Shown here piece after piece: positions 1 to 5,188 of a stretch of DNA of 8,220 bases. The number at the start of each line of letters is the position of its first letter. Within the stretch, counting starts at the first letter, position 1. Source of the DNA: Jatrophihabitans sp. (GTDB taxonomy: Bacteria > Actinomycetota > Actinomycetes > Mycobacteriales > Jatrophihabitantaceae); NCBI GenBank assembly GCA_004299665.1, contig SCQZ01000520.1, positions 1 to 8,220 of the forward strand, read 5' to 3'. The translations under genes were made by a program, and so were the position numbers. Below the pieces are notes generated by a model, which made no database searches, had not been told where the DNA came from, and saw only the letters and a program-made list of their open reading frames with translations.

Positions 1-725
1 GTCGGCACCTCGGGGACCGCCAGGGAGTACGCGCCGAACGAGGTCGGCGACTTGTACCGGGCGGTCTCGGTGGATGCCGCCCGGATGTCCGGGATCCCGC
101 ACGCCGCCGCCGTCGCGGCGCCGCCGGCGTCGAAGGCGCCCATGGAGCCGATCTGCGCGAAGGCGCTGCCGCAGGCGGTGGTGTCGGCCTGCTGGTCGCC
201 GCTCTCGCTCGTCGCGCTGTCCAGGTTCAGCACCTTGAGCTTGCGGCCGCAGATGCTCGAGGTGGCGTTGAAGTAGGCGACGTACGCCGTGACCGCCGCC
301 TGTGCCGACCGGAACAGCCCCGGCACCGGACCGGTCAGGTCCGAGACGTTGGCGATGGTGATCGTCGAGTCGGTGACCCCGGTGCCGTTCTGGAAGCCCG
401 CGCAACTGCCCGCGGCGCCCCCCGACCCCGCCGGGCGGGACCCACCACCCGACCCGCCGCCGGCGGCCGCGCCGCCGACGCCCGCGCCGCCGGAGCCACC
501 CGGGGAGGTGGTGCCGGTCGACCCGGCGCCCGGGGACGGCGTCGCCGCGCTGGCCGAGCCCCCGCCGCCGGTGCCGTCGAGGACCGTCGCCGCCTCCGCA
601 CGGCGGTTGTTGCCGGCGAGGCTGCCCTGGGCCCCGAAGAACTTGTTGGGGGGCACCTGGGAACCGCAGGCCGCGAGCACGACGCAGGCACTCACGGCGA
701 CCAGCGCGCGTAGGCGCCTAGTCAT
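1..725 (-). CDS. ABC-type branched-chain amino-acid-like substrate-binding lipoprotein (3' end outside window)
   Basis: Reading is open from an ATG at 725-723 to the left edge, giving about 241 N-terminal residues. The start MTRRLRALVAVSACVVLAAC is a lipoprotein signal peptide: basic N-region, hydrophobic core and lipobox LAAC with the acylated Cys at residue 20. The mature protein should therefore be anchored on the outer face of the membrane. Residues about 51-106 form a Gly/Ser/Thr/Ala-rich flexible linker. From about residue 117 a type I periplasmic-binding fold begins (TITIANVSDLTGPVPGLF, then AQAAVTAYVAYFNA), typical of Leu/Ile/Val- or urea-type ABC receptors. Four Cys in the folded part could form disulfides. 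The ATG lies inside the end of fdxD (8-nt overlap, 718-725), so it is probably translationally coupled and driven by the fdxD promoter. Ligand unknown; the sterol-locus context suggests a sterol-derived or related hydrophobic substrate, but this is inference. No permease or ATPase is visible. Confidence 0.85.
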   Translation of the reverse strand, partial: MTRRLRALVAVSACVVLAACGSQVPPNKFFGAQGSLAGNNRRAEAATVLDGTGGGGSASAATPSPGAGSTGTTSPGGSGGAGVGGAAAGGGSGGGSRPAGSGGAAGSCAGFQNGTGVTDSTITIANVSDLTGPVPGLFRSAQAAVTAYVAYFNATSSICGRKLKVLNLDSATSESGDQQADTTACGSAFAQIGSMGAFDAGGAATAAACGIPDIRAASTETARYKSPTSFGAYSLAVPEVP

Positions 726-918
726 CGTCGTCCAGGATCGACAGCGCGTTGCGGGGGCAGCGACTGACCGCCAACCGCACCCGATCACGCCGCTCGGCCG
801 GCGGGTGCGGCACCTTGATGACCAACTGGTCGTCGTCGTCCAGTTCGAAGACGTCCGGTGCCAGCCCGCAGCACACGGCGTTGGCCTCGCACAGATTCCG
901 GTCGACGCGAACCTCCAT
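718..918 (-). CDS. fdxD: FdxD-like small ferredoxin of the sterol-catabolism locus
   Basis: A 66-residue acidic ferredoxin. The cluster motif is C10-xx-N13-xx-C16 followed by C54-P55, the CxxXxxC...CP arrangement of actinobacterial 3Fe-4S (sometimes 4Fe-4S) ferredoxins that feed cytochromes P450. Asn occupies the variable position where other members carry His, Cys or another residue; an extra Cys (C17) follows the second ligand. The segment CGLAPDVFELDDDDQLVI and the ending RCPRNALSILDDDD fit the family, and the length is close to M. tuberculosis FdxD. The ATG at 918 is preceded by AGGAAGG (932-926) with 7 nt spacing. It diverges from fadE26, as Rv3503c does from Rv3504 in M. tuberculosis, and overlaps the downstream lipoprotein gene by 8 nt. 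Expected role: cytoplasmic one-electron donor to an oxygenase of sterol degradation; the partner is not in the window. The orthology call rests on context plus sequence memory. Confidence 0.88.
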   Translation of the reverse strand: MEVRVDRNLCEANAVCCGLAPDVFELDDDDQLVIKVPHPPAERRDRVRLAVSRCPRNALSILDDDD

Positions 919-1035
919 CGCCCTGCCTTCCTGATCGGCCGGTTCCCGGCGTTCCGATGGACAACGAGCGGGACTGTTCCCCGATGCGGCGCCCTGGCGT
1001 CCCCGGCGCGCCCGCGCTCCGATGCGCGTGCCCGA

Positions 1036-1064
1036 ATGATAGAACGAGTTCTACCAACAGGCAA
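1036..1064 (-). promoter_or_regulatory. Predicted sigma-70-type promoter of fdxD
   Basis: On the minus strand a -35 TTGCCT (1064-1059) is separated by 17 nt from a -10 TATCAT (1041-1036). These match the TTGACA/TATAAT consensus at 4/6 and 5/6 positions. Transcription would start near 1029, leaving a leader of about 110 nt before the fdxD ATG at 918. The palindromic operator 1040-1053 fills the downstream part of the spacer and supplies the first two bases of the -10 box, an ideal place for repressor occlusion. Start site inferred, not measured. Confidence 0.6.
1040..1053. promoter_or_regulatory. KstR-type operator 1 (perfect palindrome)
   Basis: TAGAACGAGTTCTA consists of perfect 6-bp arms TAGAAC/GTTCTA around a 2-bp centre. 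It matches every fixed position of the published KstR consensus TnnAACnnGTTnnA. It overlaps the predicted fdxD promoter and lies about 117 bp upstream of fadE26. KstR is the TetR-family repressor of cholesterol catabolism in mycobacteria and rhodococci, released by steroid CoA esters; that a KstR orthologue acts here is inferred from motif plus regulated gene set. Confidence 0.82.
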
Positions 1065-1107
1065 CGGAACGTACCGACGTCGCGTATCCCGTTATTACGG
1101 GCTCCCA

Positions 1108-1137
1108 TCGACGCGGGGCGCCCCGCGCGGCTACTCT
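1108..1137 (+). promoter_or_regulatory. Possible promoter of fadE26
   Basis: A -10-like TACTCT (1132-1137, TANNNT type) lies 35 nt upstream of the fadE26 ATG. A weak -35-like TCGACG (1108-1113) sits 18 nt further upstream. Transcription would start about 1144, inside operator 2. The -10 is plausible for an actinomycete; the -35 is weak, so the exact boundaries are uncertain. Confidence 0.4.
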
Positions 1138-1140
1138 CAA

Positions 1141-1154
1141 TAGAACATGTTCCA
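1141..1154. promoter_or_regulatory. KstR-type operator 2, upstream of fadE26
   Basis: TAGAACATGTTCCA matches all fixed positions of TnnAACnnGTTnnA, and its core GAACATGTTC (1143-1152) is a perfect 10-bp palindrome. It ends 16 nt before the fadE26 ATG and just upstream of the Shine-Dalgarno sequence, so it probably covers the transcription start. The distance to operator 1 is 101 bp (start to start), so the two sites may be occupied independently, one per divergent promoter. Confidence 0.8.
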
Positions 1155-1170
1155 GTGACGAGGAGCCGTG

Positions 1171-2406
1171 ATGTTCCTGGACTATTCGCCCGCCCACGCC
1201 GCGCTGCGGCGGGAGTTGCGCGCCTACTTCGCGGCCCTGATGACGCCCGAACGCAGGGCGGCACTGGACATGGGCGCAGCCGCCGAGGGGGCCGGTACGG
1301 CCGGTACCGCGGGGGACTACGGCGACGGGACGGCGTACCGCGAGACGGTCCGCCAGATGGGTCGCGACGGGTGGCTCGCCCTCGGTTGGCCGGCCGAGTA
1401 CGGAGGACGGGGCGGCAGCGCGCTGGAGCAACTGATCTTCACCGACGAGGCCGCCGTCGCCGGCGCTCCGGTGCCGTTCCTGACCGTCAACACGGTCGGG
1501 CCGACGATCATGCGATTCGGCACGGCAGCGCAGAAGGAGTTCTTCCTGCCGCGGATCGCGGCCGGGCAGCTGCACTTCTCGATCGGCTACTCCGAGCCGG
1601 GTGCCGGCACCGACCTGGCCTCACTGCGTACCCGCGCGGTCCGGGACGGGGACGAGTACGTCGTCAACGGCCAGAAGATGTGGACCTCGCTGATCCAGTA
1701 CGCCGACTACGTGTGGCTCGCATGCCGGACCGACCCGGACGCCGCGAAGCACAAGGGCCTGTCGATCCTCATCGTCCCCACCGACTCCCCCGGCTTCTCG
1801 TGGACACCGGTCCGCACCGTGTCGGGGCCGACGACCAGCGCGACCTACTACGCCGACGTGCGGGTGCCCGCGAGCGCGCTCGTCGGCGAGGAGAACCGGG
1901 GCTGGGGATTGATCACCAACCAGCTGAACCACGAACGGGTCGCGCTCACCTCGGCGGCGCCGATCATCACCGCACTGCGGGAGGTGCGCGAGTGGGCCCG
2001 GCGGACCACGCTGCCCTCCCCGGGCGACTGCGCCCCCACCGGCGCGGGGAGCCGGGTCATCGACCAGGAGTGGGTCCAGGTGCACCTGGCACGGGTGCAC
2101 GCGAAGGCGCAGTACCTGCGGCTGAAGAACTGGCAGATCGCGGCCGCGGGCGCGCCCGGTCCGGCCGACGCGTCTGCCACCAAGGTCTTCGGCACCGAAC
2201 TCGCCACCGAGGCCTACCGGCTGCTCACCGAGGTGCTCGGGGCGAACGGGGTCGTGCGGACCGGCTCGCCCGCCGCGATCGTGCAGGGGCGGGTCGAGCG
2301 GATGGCGCGGTCGTCCTTGATCCTCACCTTCGGCGGCGGGACGAACGAGGTGCAGCGCGACATCATCGCCATGACCGCGCTCGGGCTACCGGCGGCGTCT
2401 CGATGA
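1171..2406 (+). CDS. fadE26: Steroid side-chain acyl-CoA dehydrogenase, catalytic-Glu subunit (FadE26/ChsE4-like)
   Basis: A 411-residue acyl-CoA dehydrogenase. The ATG at 1171 is chosen over the adjacent in-frame GTG at 1168 because AGGAG (1161-1165) lies 5 nt upstream of it, against 2 nt for the GTG. Recognisable blocks are MGRDGWLALGWPAEYGG (63-79), FSIGYSEPGAGTDLASL (136-152), VNGQKMWTSLIQYADY (165-180), NQLNHERVAL (250-259) and LTFGGGTNEVQRDII (385-399). E255 corresponds to Glu247 of M. tuberculosis ChsE4, the catalytic base. In the known ChsE4-ChsE5 enzyme, an alpha2beta2 heterotetramer with FAD, this subunit pairs with FadE27 to desaturate steroid-CoA side chains. The usual FAD-contacting RxQFGRPIGxFQ block is absent here but present in FadE27, as expected for a heteromer. 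Relative to the M. tuberculosis protein there is an Ala/Gly-rich insertion around residues 33-50. The final codons CCG GCG GCG TCT CGA TGA are duplicated just downstream. Confidence 0.93.
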   Translation: MFLDYSPAHAALRRELRAYFAALMTPERRAALDMGAAAEGAGTAGTAGDYGDGTAYRETVRQMGRDGWLALGWPAEYGGRGGSALEQLIFTDEAAVAGAPVPFLTVNTVGPTIMRFGTAAQKEFFLPRIAAGQLHFSIGYSEPGAGTDLASLRTRAVRDGDEYVVNGQKMWTSLIQYADYVWLACRTDPDAAKHKGLSILIVPTDSPGFSWTPVRTVSGPTTSATYYADVRVPASALVGEENRGWGLITNQLNHERVALTSAAPIITALREVREWARRTTLPSPGDCAPTGAGSRVIDQEWVQVHLARVHAKAQYLRLKNWQIAAAGAPGPADASATKVFGTELATEAYRLLTEVLGANGVVRTGSPAAIVQGRVERMARSSLILTFGGGTNEVQRDIIAMTALGLPAASR

Positions 2407-2512
2407 GCGAGCGTCGGCGAGCGAATCAATGTCACCGTGCGGGTGGAGCCCCGGCGGCGTCTCGATGAGCGAGCGTCGGCGAGCGAATCAATGTCACCGT
2501 GCGGGTGGAGCC
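2389..2512. repeat. Perfect 62-bp tandem duplication spanning the fadE26 stop
   Basis: Two head-to-tail copies, 2389-2450 and 2451-2512, are identical over all 62 bases. Copy 1 begins five codons before the fadE26 stop, so copy 2 carries a spare set of the last codons and TGA (2451-2468). The bases after copy 2 (2513-2547) look like a degraded relative of the start of the unit. Each unit contains GAGCGAGCG/GGCGAGCG-like runs. Identity of the copies implies a recent duplication or gene-conversion-like maintenance. No spacer, transposase or flanking target duplication is visible. Confidence 0.95.
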
Positions 2513-2519
2513 TCGTCGG

Positions 2520-2541
2520 CGCCCGCAGCGAAGCGAGGGCG
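2520..2541 (+). promoter_or_regulatory. Possible hairpin over the fadE27 ribosome binding site
   Basis: CGCCC (2520-2524) can pair with GGGCG (2537-2541) across a 12-nt loop. The right arm covers most of the Shine-Dalgarno-like GAGGG (2535-2539) of fadE27. A 5-bp GC stem could damp initiation or favour coupling to translation from upstream. Short stems are common by chance at this GC content, so the call is tentative. Confidence 0.25.
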
Positions 2542-2544
2542 TCG

Positions 2545-3666
2545 ATGAGCAGCGCGCAGATGTCCTTCGACCTGCCCGAGTCGGCCGCCGACCTGGCAGC
2601 ACTGGCCCGGCAGGTCCTGCAGGACCAGGTGACGCCGCAGGGGCTGCGCGCCGTCGAGGACACCGCGGGATCGCGTCTGGACCGCGCCCTGTGGGCGACG
2701 CTCGCGGACACCGGCATCCTGGCCGCGGCGCTGCCCGAGAGCCTGGGCGGGGGCGGGCTGGACCTGCTGGAGCAGTGCGCGGTGCTGGTCGAACTCGGCC
2801 GCGCCGTCGCCGCGGTGCCCTACCTGGAGCACGTGGCGTCGGCGGCGGCGATCGGGTACTTCGGCACGGATGCCCAGCGCGCGCGCTGGGGGGTCCCCGC
2901 GGCGGGTGGGTCGGCCGTGCTCACCGCCGCGCTCGGCGAGGGGCTGACCGCCACCGAGCAGCCCGCCACCCGGGCCGAGCCCGTCGCCGCGGGCTGGTTG
3001 CTCACCGGCACGAAGGCCGTCGTCGCGCACGCGATCGTAGCCGACGCCCTGCTGGTCTCGGCCGCCACCGACCGCGGCGTATGCCTGTTCGTGGTGCTGC
3101 CCGAGGATCCCGGGGTGACGCTCCGGCCCGAGGTGGTCATCGACGGGGACGTGGCCGCCACCGTCGAACTCGCCGGCGCGGAGCTGGGAGCGGACCGGCT
3201 GCTGCCCGGCGCCGACTGCGCGCACTGGCTCGCGGCGCGCCTGACCGTGGCCCACTGTGCCCGCCAGGTCGGCGTCCTGGAACGCGCACTGGAACTCACG
3301 GCGGCCCACGCGCGCGAGCGCGAGCAGTTCGGCCGCCCGATCGGGTCGTTCCAGGCGGTGGCCCAGCGACTCGCGGACGCCTACATCGACGTCGACGCGG
3401 CCCGGCTGACCATGTGGGAGGCGGCCTGGCGGGTCGCATCCGGACTGCCCTGCCCGACCGAGATCGCGACGGCGAAGTTCTGGGCGGCCGAGGCCGGTCA
3501 CCGGGTGGCGCACACCGCGGTGCACGTCCACGGCGGCACCGGCATCGACCTCGACGGGCCGCTGCACCGGTACTTCGTCGCGGCCAAGCGCCACGAGTTC
3601 GCCCTGGGCGGGGCAACCGCGCAGTTGCTGCAACTCGGGCACACACTGGCCGGCTCCCCCGCCTGA
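2545..3666 (+). CDS. fadE27: Steroid side-chain acyl-CoA dehydrogenase, partner subunit (FadE27/ChsE5-like)
   Basis: A 373-residue acyl-CoA dehydrogenase-family protein. The ATG at 2545 has GAGGG (2535-2539) at 5 nt spacing. An in-frame ATG at 2560 aligns slightly better with the family N-terminus but lacks a ribosome site, and upstream in-frame starts (2437, 2491) would translate repeat sequence. Family blocks are ALPESLGGGGLDLLEQ (62-77), REREQFGRPIGSFQAV (257-272), KFWAAEAGHRVAHT (311-324) and VHVHGGTGIDLDGPLHRYF (326-344). The position matching the catalytic Glu of FadE26 reads LTVAHCARQ (233-241) with no acid, as in ChsE5-type subunits that complete the FAD site without supplying the base. 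It lies 138 nt downstream of fadE26 in the same direction and most likely forms the heterotetramer with it. Strong resemblance to Rv3505, including near-identical length, makes the assignment confident. Confidence 0.93.
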   Translation: MSSAQMSFDLPESAADLAALARQVLQDQVTPQGLRAVEDTAGSRLDRALWATLADTGILAAALPESLGGGGLDLLEQCAVLVELGRAVAAVPYLEHVASAAAIGYFGTDAQRARWGVPAAGGSAVLTAALGEGLTATEQPATRAEPVAAGWLLTGTKAVVAHAIVADALLVSAATDRGVCLFVVLPEDPGVTLRPEVVIDGDVAATVELAGAELGADRLLPGADCAHWLAARLTVAHCARQVGVLERALELTAAHAREREQFGRPIGSFQAVAQRLADAYIDVDAARLTMWEAAWRVASGLPCPTEIATAKFWAAEAGHRVAHTAVHVHGGTGIDLDGPLHRYFVAAKRHEFALGGATAQLLQLGHTLAGSPA

Positions 3667-3683
3667 GCGCCACCGTCCGGTCG

Positions 3684-3689
3684 TAGGGT
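3684..3689 (+). promoter_or_regulatory. Possible -10 box for a leaderless transcript
   Basis: TAGGGT fits the actinobacterial TANNNT -10 pattern and ends exactly 7 nt before the GTG at 3697, the spacing expected when transcription begins at the first base of the start codon. No convincing Shine-Dalgarno lies upstream of that GTG, which supports leaderless expression. No clear -35 is visible. Confidence 0.45.
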
Positions 3690-3696
3690 CGGCCCC

Positions 3697-4080
3697 GTGC
3701 ACCTGCCACGCGCCCTGGCCCGGTTCAACCGGCGCGTCACGAACCCGATCCAGCGCCGCTGGGCCGGGGTGATCCCGTACCACGGGATCATCGAGCACGT
3801 CGGGCGCCGGTCCGGGCGGAGCTACCGGACGCCGGTGCTCACCTTCCGCGACGGCGCGCGCGGGTTCGTGTTCGTGGTGGGGTACGGGCCGGACAGCGAC
3901 TGGGTGCGTAACGTGCTCGCCGCCGGCGGCGCGGGGCTGGTGCACCGGCGCCGACACTACCGGCTGACGAATCCGCGCCTGGTGCGCGGCGCCGAGGGCC
4001 GCACGCTGCTCCCCGCACCGGTGCGGGTGGCCTGTGCCGTCGCCGGCGTCCAGGCCGTGCTGCGAACGGACCTCGGCTGA
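3697..4080 (+). CDS. Deazaflavin-dependent nitroreductase-family protein (DUF385/Ddn-like)
   Basis: A 127-residue protein of the split-beta-barrel deazaflavin (F420)-binding nitroreductase/quinone-reductase family, the group that includes M. tuberculosis Ddn. Supporting segments are PYHGIIEHVGRRSGRSYRTP (27-46), containing the family's GRxSGxxYRTP block, and VGYGPDSDWVRNVLAAGGA (61-79), matching the YGxxSDWxxNLxAAG block near the cofactor site. No signal peptide is evident. The GTG start has no good ribosome site but sits 7 nt after a TAGGGT box, suggesting a leaderless mRNA. It begins 30 nt after fadE27 and ends 1 nt before the convergent nitronate-monooxygenase gene. The substrate cannot be read from sequence; a reductase for a quinone, enone or steroid intermediate using F420H2 is possible by context only. 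Confidence 0.83.
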   Translation: MHLPRALARFNRRVTNPIQRRWAGVIPYHGIIEHVGRRSGRSYRTPVLTFRDGARGFVFVVGYGPDSDWVRNVLAAGGAGLVHRRRHYRLTNPRLVRGAEGRTLLPAPVRVACAVAGVQAVLRTDLG

Positions 4081-4081
4081 C

Positions 4082-5188
4082 CTACCGCAGCGTCCCCAGC
4101 CGGACGATCGTCTCGTCGCACTCGGCCACGAGTTCGGCCATCAGCTCGGCGACCGGCCGCACGGAGTTCATGCGGCCCACGATCTGCCCGACCGGCATGG
4201 ACACGACGGTCGGGTCGCCGGCGGCCATGATCCGCTCGTGCGCCTCGCTCACCAGCAGGTTCTGCAGCGGCATCGGCAGCGCCGGCGGGGCGCCCTCGGC
4301 CTCCCAGGCGTCGGTCCAGCGGTTCTTCAGCAGCCGGGCGGGCTTGCCGCTGTAGATGCGGGAGCGGACGGTCTGGTCGGAGCGGGCGGCCACGAGCGCC
4401 TGTTTGATCGCGTCGGCCGGGCCGGCCAGCCGGTACTCGCAGGTCGTCAGCCAGTACGAGCCCATCCAGACCCCGGACGCACCGAGCGCGAGCGCCGCGG
4501 CGACCTGCCGCCCGGAGCCGATCCCGCCCGCGGCGAGCACCCGCGCGCCGTCCCCGACCGCGTCCACGATCTCCGGGGTCAGCACCACCGTCGAGATCTC
4601 CCCGGTGTGCCCGCCGGCCTCGGTGCCCTGTGCGACGACGACGTCGATGCCGGCCGCGACGTGGCTGCGCGCGTGCTCGGCCTTGCCCGCCAGCGCGGCG
4701 ACCGGCACCCCCGCCGCGTGCGCCCGTTCGATGACGTCCGGCGGCGGTGAACCGAGCGCGTTCGCGATCAGCCGGATGGGGTGCTGCAGCGCGACGTCGA
4801 CGTGCGAGCGTGCCACCGAGTGCAGCCAGCCCAGCACGCCCTCGCGTCGCGGGTCGCCGTCGTCGGGAAGCGGCGGCACGCCCAGGCGGCGCAGGGTCTC
4901 GGCGACGAAGTCCTTGTGCTGCTGGGGGATCAGCCGCTCCAGTTCCGCAGCCGTGCCCTCGGAGGGCACCGTCGCCGGCATGACCACGTCGACGCCGTAG
5001 GGGCGGCCGTCGGTGTTCTCGTCCAGGTAGCGCAGCGCCGCGTCGAGTTCGTCGACGTCGTTGAAGCGCACGCAGCCGAGCACGCCCATGCCACCGGCCC
5101 GCGAGATCGCCGCGGCGACGTGCTCGGAGGGGGTGAACCCGAAGACGGGGTACTCGATGCCTAGCTCGTCGCAGATGCCGGTGCGCAT
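4082..5188 (-). CDS. Nitronate monooxygenase-family FMN oxidoreductase
   Basis: A 368-residue FMN TIM-barrel protein of the nitronate monooxygenase/2-nitropropane dioxygenase family. The ATG at 5188 follows AGGAGG (5198-5193) with 4 nt spacing. Motifs are the N-terminal GIEYPVFGFTPSEHVAAAIS (10-29), AGGMGVLGCVRF (31-42), VVAQGTEAGGHTGEIST (184-200) with the expected active-site His at 194, and the phosphate-binding AAGGIGSGRQVAAAL (219-233). Its first 28 nt overlap the end of fadD19, so the two are probably co-transcribed and coupled. True nitronate oxidation is doubtful here: homologues in steroid clusters (for example IpdC, Rv3553) act as oxidoreductases on CoA thioesters. However, this N-terminus (PxFGFTPSEH) and the longer chain look unlike Rv3553, so I do not call it ipdC. 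A role in oxidising or reducing a steroid-CoA intermediate is inferred from operon position only. Confidence 0.87.
   Translation of the reverse strand: MRTGICDELGIEYPVFGFTPSEHVAAAISRAGGMGVLGCVRFNDVDELDAALRYLDENTDGRPYGVDVVMPATVPSEGTAAELERLIPQQHKDFVAETLRRLGVPPLPDDGDPRREGVLGWLHSVARSHVDVALQHPIRLIANALGSPPPDVIERAHAAGVPVAALAGKAEHARSHVAAGIDVVVAQGTEAGGHTGEISTVVLTPEIVDAVGDGARVLAAGGIGSGRQVAAALALGASGVWMGSYWLTTCEYRLAGPADAIKQALVAARSDQTVRSRIYSGKPARLLKNRWTDAWEAEGAPPALPMPLQNLLVSEAHERIMAAGDPTVVSMPVGQIVGRMNSVRPVAELMAELVAECDETIVRLGTLR

Noticed and set aside
858..2468. 536-residue plus-strand frame spanning the control region and fadE26
   Set aside because: It crosses both operators, shadows fadE26 in another frame, and is rich in Arg/Gly with no domain.
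2389..2512. 62-bp repeats as a CRISPR or attachment site
   Set aside because: There are only two contiguous copies without spacers, and no integrase or cas gene; a simple tandem duplication explains them.
2494..3957. 487-residue open frame on the minus strand opposite fadE27
   Set aside because: It mirrors the fadE27 coding frame in GC-rich DNA, its product is low-complexity Arg/Gly/Pro/Val-rich sequence, and it has no family motifs.
4082..5188. Naming the nitronate-monooxygenase homologue ipdC
   Set aside because: The family fits, but the N-terminal sequence and length differ from remembered Rv3553, and no ipdA/ipdB genes are adjacent.
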